DNA of 64,000 bases from Dipteris shenzhenensis (lineage: Eukaryota; Polypodiophyta; Polypodiopsida; Gleicheniales), in assembly GCA_047967505.1 (NCBI GenBank), contig CM106539.1; one strand, 5' to 3'. Positions 48,215-59,137 of the stretch are shown here, in pieces. Positions within the stretch are counted from its first letter, which is position 1. Every line of letters begins with the position of its first letter. The translations under genes and the position numbers were made by a program. Below the pieces are notes generated by a model. It searched no databases. It was given only the letters and a program-made list of their open reading frames with translations, and was not told the origin of the DNA.

Positions 48215-49620
48215 CCAAAATGGGGTGTGCCAAAATACATCAAGGGAAGATCTCAATATATGACAAGTATACATATTGAGTTTGCAAACAATCATAGAAA
48301 GATTGCTGCAAGGAGTGCCTTAAAAAAGAGAAAAGAGAAGAAGTAGGATTGCCAAAGATTCTATGATTTCTATTTTTCCATAGAGTCCAGAGTGCCCAAT
48401 AGCAAACTCAAGTGGAAAATAAGTCAAACTCTTGTCTAGGTGGGTGAATCCCAAAAAGCCAGAAAAACATCCCAAAAAAAGCATTTGAAATCTGGTTCTC
48501 AAACACTGCCCAAGGAGAAAGCCTAAGAAATCATGAGTGTGAGAGAAATGCCAAAGAAGATGAGGCATTGATTCCCACGGAGCCAAACATCTGCGGCAAA
48601 TAGATGATGCAATATGTCTGCGTGCCAAAGGATGCCCATATGGAAGAACTCCTAAGAAGACTCTTGACAAGAAAACTTGTTGTTGAAGAGGGATTTTAGA
48701 ATTCCAAATCCCTCATAGACACTTTCACCACACCAATTTGTAGGAGGCCTCATTTGCCAAAGATGATTTGCCCTCTGTGAAACCCAAGGCAAGGGTAGAA
48801 GAACTCTATACAAACAAGATACAGTAATGTGAGTTAGCCTCAAAGGACAGTATGTCAACCCTAGCAAATGAAAAGTCGAATCCTAAAGCCGGTCCTCAAT
48901 CTCTAGTGGCGGTACTAGCTGAAAATACTAAAGCATATGAAAAATATTGTGCCATATAGGATAATAATGCATGCCAAGACCATATTTTGCAGCAGCTAAA
49001 GGAAATGAAACAAGGGTTCCATCATCATGAATAACATCTGCAACCGAGTGGATCCCTTTCAGATAAGGAAGTATAAAAGTCAAGGCTCCTGCAAAGCCAG
49101 CGGAAGGATGAAAACCCTTGACCAATGTATGCTCTCAACTCTTAGAGAATTTCCATGCAAGGAATCTCGCCGTGCCATTCCAAATGCGAGAGGATATGTT
49201 TCCAGTCCATCAACATGTTGGATATCAGTGGACAACCTTTGATCTTACCATCAATACAATCCAAAAGAAAATCCCAATGAGTGGGCTGTCAATATCCAAA
49301 AGCACGGGTGATGAGTTGTGAGAGAAAATGGCACATCATGGTAGTCTAAGGATGAGAACCCTGCATAAATTAAAGCATTATTTTGCCTTTATGAGCAAGA
49401 ATATGCACATGGATGTTAAGAATATCGAGACCTCCATGCATCTTTGGCGAACAAAGATGCTAAACCGAAAGCAATCTCAAACCTTTTTTGCCATGTTGAA
49501 CATAATCAAAGGCAAGTTAAATTGAATATAATCCCTTGCTGAACATAATCAAAGGCAAGTAAATTTGAACATAATTCCTTGCTGAACATAATTAAAGGCA
49601 AGTAAAATTGAATATGCCAT
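48215..49620 (-). mobile_element. LINE family B fragment B9
   Basis: The minus strand has zf-RVT (VFLGVLPYGHPLARRHIASS, CRRCLAPWESMPHLLWHFSH), then the connecting region (ITVSCLYRVLLPLPWVSQRA, SFPLAAAKYGLGMHYYPIWH) and reaches the post-RT region near 49480-49520, where it breaks down into a 43-bp tandem triplication. No A-tail is present. Stops and frameshifts are frequent. Confidence 0.82.
49485..49618. repeat. 43-bp tandem repeat, three copies
   Basis: CATAATCAAAGGCAAGT-type boxes start at 49501, 49544 and 49587, each followed by TAAATTGAATAT or a close variant. The unit is LINE sequence (it matches once in B2 near 30050), so the expansion happened after insertion. Confidence 0.9.
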
Positions 49621-49828
49621 CCGTTGGCTATCCGCTCATCGTTTGGAGACTTGGGAGCAGAGGAGGTTGTTTCTATCGGTTGATGAAGGGAGTCGTGAGC
49701 TCCTTGTCCTTAGCTGCAGTCTCGTATGGCAAGAGGCTGAAGCTGCCTTGCTTGAGTGGAAGGAGCATTGGTTCGATGAAGGAGACACTTGGTCGGCAAA
49801 GCCTTTGGTCAAACAGTGTTGATTCTCT
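49619..49828 (+). pseudogene. plus-strand coding relic, unknown
   Basis: One plus frame reads IRWLSAHRLETWEQRRLFLS, VDEGSRELLVLSCSLVWQEA, EAALLEWKEHWFDEGDTWSA and stops after KPLVKQC. It is well-formed protein-like sequence with many Trp and Glu, on the strand opposite to the LINEs. It has no recognised family, start codon or splice signals, and may belong to a retroelement. Confidence 0.3.
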
Positions 49829-50148
49829 CTCAGAGACTCCTTGAGTTCTATCTCCCTCTCTATCTTGTTTCTAAGACATTTTCTTCTCTCAATCCCATCT
49901 CCTTGAGTTCAAGATCTATTTCAGGATGTTAGCTTCCTTTCAATCTCATAGATACATATCCTCTCTTTCAAAGAACCTCACTCATGAATTTCTCACAAGA
50001 AGAATCGAAAAGAGCCGAAGCCTATGGACGGAATTTTCTCTCACAAAGATCACTCAAGAAAAAACTCACTCTAAAACTGAAACTAACCTAGGAGAAAAAC
50101 ATGAGCTCCTAAGACATGCCTACAACTAATCTAGGAGACTAGACCTAA

Positions 50149-50160
50149 GCTCTGATACCA
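50149..50160 (-). other. copia primer binding site (initiator tRNA-Met type)
   Basis: GCTCTGATACCA is the reverse complement of TGGTATCAGAGC, the standard plant copia primer site. It directly abuts the LTR-like sequence starting TGACAAAAC at 50161, as expected for a minus-strand element. Confidence 0.88.
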
Positions 50161-50356
50161 TGACAAAACATGTGTGCCTCAGGATCTATGGAACGCTCTA
50201 AGGTGGATGGATCAAATGAACCTCCCTTTTATAGGTGAGGGTACTTACATCCATTTGCTTGCTCACATGTGGGATATGTCCTCCATGCCATGTGGCAGCT
50301 TGCCCTTTGCTCATACCTTTGCTCTACAAGTGCTCATGGCACCATAACTCTCAACA
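50161..50356 (-). mobile_element. copia 5' LTR (196 bp, minus strand)
   Basis: The segment runs from TGACAAAAC at the primer site to ACTCTCAACA at 50356, giving TG...CA ends on the sense strand (TGTTGAGAGT...TTTTGTCA). A TATAAAAG promoter box lies at 50226-50233 on the minus strand. The internal side (49830-50148) has no gag or pol, and no second LTR was found. The outer end is inferred from the TG rule only. Confidence 0.6.
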
Positions 50357-50357
50357 G

Positions 50358-50995
50358 AGTTTTCCAATATCATCTAATGCACATAATTGTAAGATCCAAC
50401 CTTGTGACTTGCAAATAGTATTTCAAATACCCAACTATGAACAACCAAAGTTGATATTGTCAAGATACAAGATTTACTCTAGTGACTATCTATGAGCACT
50501 AGATCAAGATTAGACATGTGTCCTTCTATGGAATGCATGTGCATTGGATTCAATGTTGCTAGCCTAAGGGATAATGAGGATGGAGAGTTGAGTGCAAGAG
50601 AGCTTGAGTGCACCAATATCACTTCAACTTTTAGCCGTTCTCTTCAATCTTATCCCACTAGCATAAACCTCAAGTTCATTTAAGTATTTCTCGGAGGCCT
50701 ATTCAAAGAAAAGTTAAGATCAAAGAGAACAACTTCAAAGGACTTGCATGGATTCATCGTCAGATCATAAGTTACCATCAAAGTTTTTAAAGGAATTGAT
50801 GGAGATGGAAAGTGAAAGATGTTTAAACTTTGCATGCTTGCTTCATTGGATTTGCTTCAATGGGTTTTCCAATCTCATCTAATGCACATAATTGTGAGAA
50901 CCAACCTTGGGACTTGCAAATAGTATTTCAAATACTCAACTATACACAACCAAAGTTGATATTGTCAAGATACTAGATTTACTCTAGTGATTACA
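50358..50995. repeat. about 130-bp direct repeat, 506 bp apart
   Basis: 50358-50490 and 50864-50995 share CATCTAATGCACATAATTGT, GACTTGCAAATAGTATTTCA and AAAGTTGATATTGTCAAGAT, with about 10% differences. They may be old LTR or satellite pieces. The DNA between them has no gene; a CACCTAAGATCAAAGAGAAC-like box near 50711 also recurs at 51003. Confidence 0.85.
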
Positions 50996-50999
50996 AAAT

Positions 51000-51565
51000 A
51001 AATGTTAAGATCAAAGAGAACGGCATGCAAGCACTCTATCTTTGTTGTGGGCTGCACTAATGGTAATATGCTAATTTTCAAAGGACATAACTCATCCATT
51101 TAGACTCCAAATTGGATCCTATTTGAAACCAAGTTTTAGATACTAAAATCCCAATTCTTGCACAAATTCTCACTACTGCTAAACATATTTTCAAGAAACA
51201 TTTTAAAGATCAAATCACACACTGCCTCTAAGCACTTTCCATGGGAGTTTCATGATAACTTGGTTATTTTGAACTTAGAATCAAGTGTAGTCTTCACCAA
51301 CTCCTCAACCCACCAACTTTTGAAGATACCCTAAATATTTTTTAGTAGAATTAAAAAATGTTACTCAAGTGTGCACATTTTGTGAATTTGATTCATATTG
51401 AATCATATTAACATTCAAATTGAAGTAGATTAATCCAAATTGGAGCAAATCAAGATTTAACTACATGCTAACATGAAGCAACATGAACTTGTAGTCGTCG
51501 ATAATAAAGCTTTTGACAGCAACAATTATAGTACATGGAAATATAACATGGAAACCATCCTTGTA
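51000..51565. other. A/T-rich unassigned stretch
   Basis: No gene or element is recognised. The sequence is simple and A/T-rich with several near-repeats of AATCAAAT-type words. Confidence 0.4.
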
Positions 51566-51569
51566 AAGA

Positions 51570-52300
51570 CTTGCACGTTCAAATGAGACACCCTAATGCA
51601 TGTTTTTTTACATTGTTGCATGGCAGGTGGTGCAAAACAACGAGAAATGTATCCCTAATCATGAGAATGATATCCAATTTGTATTATAATTTTCATAGGC
51701 CTTAAATTGGGTGTGATTAAGGTGCCTACAAAGTACCCCATTCATCAAAGACTTGCACATTGGAAAGAGACTCCCCAATGGATGTTTGTTGACCCTCCTA
51801 CATGACGTATGTGGTATAAAATAAGAAAAAATGAATCTCCCACCATGATCATCATATCCTATGGGCATAGTAATTTCCATTAGACTTAAAATTGGTGAGA
51901 CTACAAACCATGAAAAGTACTATCCCCATCAGAATGAGGAACCTCGCATGTTTTATGATGCTCGTTGCGATGATAGGTAGTGGAAGACAAGGAAAAATGT
52001 CCTAAAAAGGTATCCTCGACCATGAAAACTATATCCGATGGGCATGATACTTTGTACAATCTTTAAATTAAATGAGATTATGTCCCATGCAAAGTATTTT
52101 TCCCATTGAATACTCCCACATTTGAATGAGTTTCTTGATGCATGCTTTTTTACCCTCATCCATGATGGGTGGTGGAAAACAAGGAAAAATGTGTCCTCAA
52201 CCATGCAAACAATATTCAATGGGCACGGTACTTTGCATTGTCCTTAAAGTGGATGAGGTTAATTCTTTCCTAAAGAAACATTTCCAAGAACTTTGTGTCA
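51570..52300. repeat. degenerate satellite-like repeat, about 170-190 bp period, 4 copies
   Basis: A GGTGGTGGAAAACAAGGAAA-like box recurs at about 51627, 51809, 51977 and 52168, each time followed by an ATCC..ATGGGCATGGTA-type segment and CCTTAAA(T/G)TG. The copies are about 70% alike. Short minus-strand frames across it are by-products. Confidence 0.75.
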
Positions 52301-53139
52301 CATATCCAATGAGTAAGGCCAAGACCAATGCAAGCTTGGGCCTCACCTATGCATGATCAAGTATAGGAACGATGCTCAGGACATGTTCCTAGGCCTGCAT
52401 GACCCAGTTCAACTATGTATCAAACTATGTTTCAATCGATGCCCCTACCTCGTATCAAAAATTCCCATCCATTGCCTAACCCAGCTCCTTTCTAGAGAGA
52501 CTAATTTGGACAATCATAAATAGGAAGGGGTTACAAAGGACCTACTATGACCAAGTTAGTAGGATGTCACTCTCCAACATAATGAAGCACTGAGAAGACA
52601 AACATGATGGTGCCACCGAGTAGGATCAAGATGCATCCACGTAGAAGCTAGGCCAAGATGCCTTTGAACATGGTCGAAAGATGGGTCCCCCTAGTTTGAG
52701 CAAGAATACGAGGCTCAAAAGTATAAGGATCTGATCGGTAGTTAGACCATCCAATCTCAGCTACCTCCATTTGACTCCAAGACCTAGTGCTAGATAGATA
52801 TTTTGGAGGAGGGTGGATTCAATAGCCTTTTCTTTTTCAACCAAGCCAAGGATAGGTTGGAATTTTCTAAAGGAAGCCCATTGGCTCTACGTATAGTTGG
52901 CCACATTGTTTAATATTTGATCCCCAAAACCAGTGGCCTTACATGATGTCAATGATCCAAGGTTCATCCGCAGGTACATGAACTGCCTCCGTGCAAATCT
53001 TCTCAATTGCTACGAACAGCTCTATTGGTACTGCCTACGCGCTGTTGCTGGACTCTTTCTTTACTCCGCTCACTAAGAGCTTGCCTACAGAGCGGTTTGC
53101 ACATTGTCGCCACATTATGGGATTAGGATGAGACCATTC
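52300..53139. other. unassigned stretch next to truncated copia
   Basis: No intact frame. Decayed coding sequence is possible near 52840-53070, but no motif is secure. Confidence 0.3.
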
Positions 53140-53551
53140 TTATTTTATAGTCTTGTATATAATGCATTTGCATAACTTCGCATCCAATTTCCTGCGATGA
53201 TCATCATATATGTGAGCATATGCTATGCAACCAAATATGCAGAGATGCCCAATGCGTGGCTTGTGTCCAGTGAATGCTTCATAAGGAGTCATACCTTGTA
53301 TCGGTTTGGTAGGAAGCTGATTAAGCAAGTAGTTTGTTGTAGCTATTGCTTCTGCCCAATACCGATTCGAAAGATGCTTTTCATTAAGCATTGCTCTAGC
53401 ACTGTCTGCTAAAGTCCCATTCTTCCTTTCAGCTCTTGCATTCTGCTGAGGAGTATCTGCACATGTGAATTGTCTTCGAAAGTCGTGATTTCTACAAAAG
53501 TTCATGAATGTTGAAGACATGTATTCACCTCTCATCTGCAATCTTCTTGCG
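53140..53551 (-). pseudogene. copia integrase C-terminal half
   Basis: It reads GEYMSSTFMNFCRNHDFRRQ, FTCADTPQQNARAERKNGTL, ADSARAMLNEKHLSNRYWAE, TTNYLLNQLPTKPIQGMTPY. TPQQN with AERKN carries the catalytic Glu of the D,D-35-E triad. It follows the gag knuckle after only a few codons, so about 250 codons of protease and integrase were deleted. Confidence 0.9.
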
Positions 53552-54324
53552 GCACTCATTCTGCTTGTGGCCTCCCTTGTTGCAATAGAAGAACTTGATC
53601 TTCTTCTTTCGCTTTTTATCATCAGAAGAAGATGGGTTACCAGAGTCCTTACCCTTACCTTTCTTTGATCCGGTCCAGAAAGCCGAATCTTCTCCAATCC
53701 TCGTCTTTTGACGCATCTCCTCCTCCAGAAGCATCGTGCTGAAATCCTCAAAGTTGAGGGGTGGATTTTTGTTCTACGTATTCAACGCCATAACAAGACC
53801 ATCATACTTTGGTGGGAGAATCCATATGCACCTTCGTGCTAGATTCTCGCTGATGATGGTGATGCCAATCGCAGTCATCTGATCGCGTAGATTTTTCACC
53901 CTGGTGATGAACTTCTCTGCCGCTTCAGACTCAGACAACTTCTCGTTCGCGAGTTGAGTCTCTAGATTCTGAATTCGCGTCTGATTTGTGGTCTTGTACT
54001 GATTTTTCAAGACCGTCCATGCCTCCTCCGCTGTGGTGACATGTTGAATTAGCGCCATGACGGAATCACTAACACTGTAGACAATAGAACACAGTGCATC
54101 TGCATTTCTTCTTGTCCATGCGAGAATCTCATCCGCAGTTGGTACTATCTATTGTCCTGCATTGGCTGGATCCGGCGGGGCCTCACGTCCACCCCAGTAG
54201 CAGTGTCCTAAAGCTCATATGCACTTAGGATGGTCATCTTGAACTTCCAGAGAGGATAGTTAGAGCCGTCTAACTTTTCGCTTTCGCCGAACGGTGGGAT
54301 TTGCAGTCTTGCGGGCTGGGCCAT
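53525..54324 (-). pseudogene. copia gag
   Basis: It starts MAQPARLQIPPFGESEKLDG at 54324 and continues SNYPLWKFKMTILSAYEL, matching the copia gag N terminus. After a stop or frameshift it continues at 53774-54058 (ALIQHVTTAEEAWTVLKNQY, KFITRVKNLRDQMTAIGITI, ILPPKYDGLVMALNT), the UBN2 gag domain. The zinc knuckle FYCNKGGHKQNECRKK lies at about 53560. The frame breaks show it is inactive. Confidence 0.88.
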
Positions 54325-54382
54325 CTCTCACAATCTGCTCGCAAACAGAAACACACTACCAAATCTTCTTGCTAGAGTCCAA

Positions 54383-54392
54383 GCTCTGATAC
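54383..54392 (-). other. copia primer binding site
   Basis: GCTCTGATAC is the reverse complement of GTATCAGAGC, part of the tRNA-Met primer site, one or two bases inside the LTR start at 54395. Confidence 0.85.
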
Positions 54393-54394
54393 TA

Positions 54395-55124
54395 TGTAAG
54401 AAAATAATACAACGTCTATGCTCAACAGATAACAGGATCTCATACACAAGAGAGAAAACAAGATAGTATGGAGAATCAAAAATTTGATTACTGTAGAACT
54501 GATACAATAGATGGCGCTGCCTCCCAACCGTGCACTCTTGTGAAAGAAGCTTCGATGGCATGCTGGAAATAGTAGAAGACGGAGGCTGGATGCTAAGGAA
54601 TCAGGGTTGCTGTAGCCAGTGATGAAATGGGCTTCACGGGCTTGCACTTATATAGCCACCAGTCGTAGTCGGTTAGGCTCAATTGGGTGACCGACCCAGT
54701 CCGCCCAAAACGGTCGACTGGGGGTCGGTCCCGAAATAGGCCACTGACCATACGATAGAATCGGTGCGCAAAACAAAGCAACAAACCTATGGTTACCGTT
54801 CGGCCCACAGCCATCTGGGATCATCTGAGGCTCCAAACGGGCCCCGCAACCCGAAGTGGGCTGCCCCGGGAAATGCTCCGTCTACCCTCAGTGTGGTCAG
54901 TCAAGGGATGCCTTCCCACACTTGCATGTAGCCTAGTTGGCGGTGTGCCAACTCTATCTAAAGCCATCCAGCCATCAACCACACATGGCCCCCATCTGGT
55001 GTCCAAACTAGGACCTACCGGATAACCGAGCTACTCAAATGCCTTCTCCTCATATGGGGGGCTTACAAGTAGAGTTAGCTGGTTCCCGCGTAGTTACATG
55101 AGAGTGGAGCATTGATATCTAACA
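54395..55124 (-). mobile_element. copia 5' LTR (730 bp)
   Basis: On the sense strand it starts TGTTAGATATCAATGC and ends ...CTTACA beside the primer site, giving TG...CA ends with short inverted terminal bases (TGTTAG/CTTACA). A TATATAAG box at 54649-54656 on the minus strand lies where an LTR promoter is expected. No partner LTR is in the window. Confidence 0.82.
54649..54656 (-). promoter_or_regulatory. LTR TATA box
   Basis: The minus strand reads GGCTATATAAGTGCAAG within the copia LTR, a typical plant TATA context. Transcription would run toward gag. Confidence 0.6.
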
Positions 55125-56450
55125 AATAATACTCTCAAAAATGTCTCTCCCTTTTACAAAACCGCTCTGCTGCTCATGGTCCACGACTGTCATGCACATC
55201 TCCTTGACGCGGATGGCCAACACTTTGCCACAATCTTGTAGGATGTGTTGAGCATGGTGATTGGTGGGTGCTAGTCCGCCACTTTCATCCTGCTCTGACT
55301 TTTGAGAAATAATTTCAGTAGGTCAATATTGACATCTGCAGAAAGGCTTACTCTAGTAATTACCTTGTTGGCCATTTCGACGAGGTTAGATCCGAGCATG
55401 TCCCTTTGGTGAAATTCAATGGTAAGGCCGTCTGTCCCTGGGGCTCTATCATCACCCATAGCCTTAAGGTCTTCTTCAAGTTCTCATAAAGAGAAAGGCT
55501 TGTCCAAGCTAGCCCCATGGTACTCTAACACCCTACCATCTAAGCCGGCTAGAACCTTGTTAATGCCCACCTCCCACTTTGCGTCCTTAGCTGCCACTTC
55601 ACCAACTATAGAGATGAGCTCTTAAAGAAAAATATCTACAATGTGCCAATATTCTGACACCACATTGCCATCAACATTAAGGTTCCTATCAATCGACTCC
55701 TTCGCTTGCTTCCTTTTTACAGACTCAAGGAAGAATTTCAATGGACAGTCCCCTTTTTGGAGCGGATCTCCTAATCTCAGTCAATTGAACCCTTGAGTCT
55801 CTCTTTTCCTTCATGTGGCTGCGATCTAACTCTTTTGCCTTGCAATGTACTCTTCCGATTGCAGTGTCCCATCTCTGACAAGTGTCTATGACTCTCGGCT
55901 CCATGGCCGCCCAACTTCTCCTTAATTCTTGTGTCTTTAGTTATTCCAAGTAAACTCAGAGAGCCCCTCTAAAGCAAACTCCTTATAGTCAATTAGACCC
56001 CCATTGATCACAAGGTCATCCCAAGCTTCTCTCTCTGAACCAGATATGGGCGGTGACAGATGAGACAAGTCATCTTGGGATTCCATTGCATTCCAATCGC
56101 CACCTAGGATGCATGGTCACCTGTCATACTACTGTTGAGAAATCTCCAACATTATGACCTCTCCCAATGTGTGTTGGGAGCATATACTGAGACCGTGAAA
56201 TTTGAAGCCTTGATCTATTACCGAAGCTCCCCACCCAACCGCTAGATCCTTGAATAGTTCCTGAGACTTCAATGACGAGTGAGAAAGCATGGTTGAGCCT
56301 CCCTTCCCACGCGTTCTGCAATTCACAAGGGTTCCAAAATTCATCTTCTGGTAGGTAGCCCAAAAAAAGTCATCCGCACCACACTTCACCTCCTGAAGCA
56401 ACACCACCTTCGGTTTTGACCTCTTAAGCATAGACAAACACGCGTTCTGC
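55125..56450 (-). mobile_element. LINE fragment: endonuclease and early RT
   Basis: Minus strand: 56129-56437 reads MLKRSKPKVVLLQEVKCGAD, the endonuclease N terminus (with the catalytic Glu of QEVK). 55271-55459 reads GDDRAPGTDGLTIEFHQRDM, and further down SQQSGFVKGRDIFE-like sequence reaches 55145, the early RT motifs. The sequence is interrupted by shifts. It is cut at 55124 by the copia LTR. Confidence 0.75.
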
Positions 56451-56569
56451 TTAAGGCAACTACAAAACCCATCTGGTAGTCCATGAAATCACCAAGATAG
56501 ATGAGCTCCTAACTACTTGAGGCTCATTACGAGAGGGCTCTATATGCATCCCTAAGGAAATTAAAGCTA

Positions 56570-56930
56570 TCGTCCCTCCTGAACTTGCCCTCCCCCTCTC
56601 AACCATCCCCTTCTCCCTCAACTCCAATACCTCCTCTCAACCATCACCTTCCCCTCACTCCTCCCGGGCTCCTCCCCCTCTACTTTCCTTGCCCTTTTCT
56701 CTGCCTCAATCCCTTCTCCCCTTGCCTACTCTTCCCCTTGTTTCCACTACTTGCCTTAGCCATCTCCTTAGCCTTAACCCTTCCATTATCGCTCTCCTCG
56801 CCTTACCTACAAGTCCCCCCTACTCCATACCCTCCCTTGTCCTCCCCTCTAGGCAAGGGCAACATCTGTCTCCCTCCCCTCCCCATTCCCACCTACTCAC
56901 CTACCCCCCTCCCCACCTTCCAACTGTTCC
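56570..56930. repeat. C-rich low-complexity tract
   Basis: A CCCTCCCC/CTTGCC-type pyrimidine-rich stretch. It opens two plus frames rich in Pro, Leu and Ser (56585-56982) that are best explained by composition. Confidence 0.8.
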
Positions 56931-56999
56931 AATTAGACTATGCTTAACTACTTTATTGGGTTATATCAAATTAGGTGGTTAATGAATCTCTCTTGCCAT

Positions 57000-58050
57000 T
57001 TCATCTTTCGTTGAGGGAGGTCCACTCTATTTGTACCAACTAATGTGAATTTTAAATCCCTTCTCTAATTGTTTTTTGGCATGGCATTTTAATAGAAAAA
57101 ATAAAAATAAACAAATCCTAACTTTGGTGCCATGCACTACTTCTTTAAGGAAATGTTGGCACGTGGCACTCAAAGGCAAGTCTTCCTCTTAGAAAAGGAA
57201 GCTCCATGTGGCAGGAGGGAGAGCTGAGAGATTTTGCCACATGGAGGATAGAGGGGAGTCAGGTGCAATGTGGAGGATGGAATGCAGGAGCTGAAGTGGC
57301 AAACATGTGCGCAAGAAAAGTAGCTGTAGCAAGGTCTACAACTTGAGAAGCAGTCAGAAACCACCGGGCAGAGCAATGACAATGCAACAGGTGGCATCAA
57401 ACAGGGACTCGATGGTGACATGGTAGAGTAAATGTGTGAAGGTAGAGACAATGAAGGGTAATGGGCAGTCCCATCATGTGGGCAGGCATGATTGTTGGGA
57501 CAGTGGGTAGAAACCCTTGCTTTAGTTGCTCTTTCGACGGCTCAGCCGCTTTATCAACAGCGCGACTATTTAGAGGACATTTCCGCGATGGTTGAACCTT
57601 CATATTCGGCATCAATGTGGGAACAACATAGATAAAAACCTTTGCAAAAAAATTGATGACTCCACCTACATTCGCGCATGAATTTGCAATTTTTCTTTGC
57701 TGCGATATGTCTAAAATCTCGTATTGCTATGTTCACACTTATTTTCTATCATATTCTCGATGTTATCGCAACCCCTTTTCTTCACGGAGAAAACAATGGA
57801 AATGACTAAAGCTAGAAAATCGTGATGATCGGGACCTATAGCAAAGATATGTGGGAATGTCCTCTTATGGTAACAAACTGATAGAGTCGCAGAGTGTCAG
57901 CCTAGGCAGTCGTCGACACAATAGAGAGCATGGATACCTATGATTCACAATTGTCACATGTGTGTGGTGTGGGTTGGCCCAAGGGGAGGTCGGCACACAG
58001 CGGCAGGGTAAGGGACAGTGGCGGGCAAAGAAGCGGCATATTTTTTTGAA
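57000..58050. other. gene-free stretch before LTR element
   Basis: No gene is recognised. GCTCCATGTGGCAGGAGG and CCACATGGAGGATAGAGG near 57200-57250 form an imperfect inverted relation (CCACATG/CATGTGG), and similar GTGGCAAGAGGAG words recur at 60190-60310. Confidence 0.4.
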
Positions 58051-58055
58051 AAAGG

Positions 58056-58349
58056 TGTTGGAGTAGCAAGAAAGATTCAGCAAGTGAAGCAAAAGAGAGT
58101 GTACTATTCAAGAGAGACAAGCCCAATATATAGGCTCCAATTACATCCAGTAGTGACATCACATATGAGCTCAGTAGAGCATCTAGATCCACAAATCTCT
58201 CAATCAGCTCCATGATTCTCTCAATCACACACCACACACCTAGATTCACTCAATCACACCTACTAACACCCATCCGCACACCATGTGTTCACACACTCAC
58301 AACCTTAGACCTTAGGACTCTAGATCCCATTACATCGATTTGTCCTTCA
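58056..58349 (-). repeat. 3' LTR of short element
   Basis: On the sense strand it runs TGAAGGACAAATC...TACTCCAACA. A polypurine tract (GTTGGGGGGGAA) abuts its start. It differs from the 5' LTR at a handful of positions. Confidence 0.93.
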
Positions 58350-58609
58350 TTCCCCCCCAACAAATTGATGACCTCAACCCTAGCAGTAGTCCATGGGAAA
58401 CTTTATGAGTTGCCCACCTCTAGTGGCAACACACATGATCCACAACCTGGTAGTCACTCTAGTTGCATCAGCAGTAGACTCATTTGGGCATCCTCATCCC
58501 AACATGATCTCACTCTAACTTTGGTCTGTTGGTTTACAATTGGGAGATAGACAATGACTATGCATGGGAATACCCTTAGATCCAACAAGGTAACACATAA
58601 GACTAACAA

Positions 58610-59137
58610 TCATTTGAGGGGGACATCCCAAGGCAGAGAACCCTTATTGACCACACACACAAAAACATTCCAAGTGGAAGATGTGGGGAAATAACCCCCT
58701 TTGATGGCATATCTTGTGCTTTTCCTCCTCTTCCAAGCCACCATAGTGTGAGGTACATTGTCATTGGAGAGGTTCTTGGTGTAGCTCTTTTTGTAACTCC
58801 TTTGCCCTTTGATCTTTCTTGCATCCTTCTTCTTCATACCTTCTCTCTTAATGAGGTATGCTACCAAATGAGTAGCTTCAAGCAAGTTGACTTCAAGTAC
58901 ATGATCACATGCATCCCATATGCCTTCACATAAATCAAATATGAAGAGGGTCTTACCACTTGTTAGTAAAACAAGGGCAGTGTCTACTCTTGTACATAGA
59001 AGCTCATGAATGTATGGCATAATGCAATCATCCAAATGTAAATACACTTCATTCATTATGCTAGGTACTGTAATCATCTTTGAATTAGCTTCAAACATCA
59101 AGTAAGCACCATTATAGTGGTCAAACTTGGTCAACAT
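58610..59137 (-). CDS. internal ORF of the short LTR element, unknown product
   Basis: A 175-codon minus frame in sense orientation to the element: MLTKFDHYNGAYLMFEANSK, MNEVYLHLDDCIMPYIHELL, TALVLLTSGKTLFIFDLCEG, then a Lys-rich stretch (REGMKKKDARKIKGQRSYKK). No gag, protease, integrase or RT motif was recognised. It may be a captured host segment or a diverged gag piece. Confidence 0.4.
   Translation of the reverse strand: MLTKFDHYNGAYLMFEANSKMITVPSIMNEVYLHLDDCIMPYIHELLCTRVDTALVLLTSGKTLFIFDLCEGIWDACDHVLEVNLLEATHLVAYLIKREGMKKKDARKIKGQRSYKKSYTKNLSNDNVPHTMVAWKRRKSTRYAIKGGYFPTSSTWNVFVCVVNKGSLPWDVPLK

Larger units (their letters stand above)
53140..55124 (-). mobile_element. Ty1/copia retrotransposon, 5' half with LTR
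   Basis: From the right on the minus strand: 5' LTR (54395-55124), primer site (54383-54392), gag (53525-54324) and the second half of integrase (53140-53551). Protease, the front of integrase, RT/RNase H and the 3' LTR are missing. It adjoins a LINE fragment at 55125. Confidence 0.9.

Noticed and set aside
56585-56982. Pro/Leu-rich frames at the C-rich tract
   Set aside because: Composition artefact of CCCTCC-type sequence, with no domain or gene context.
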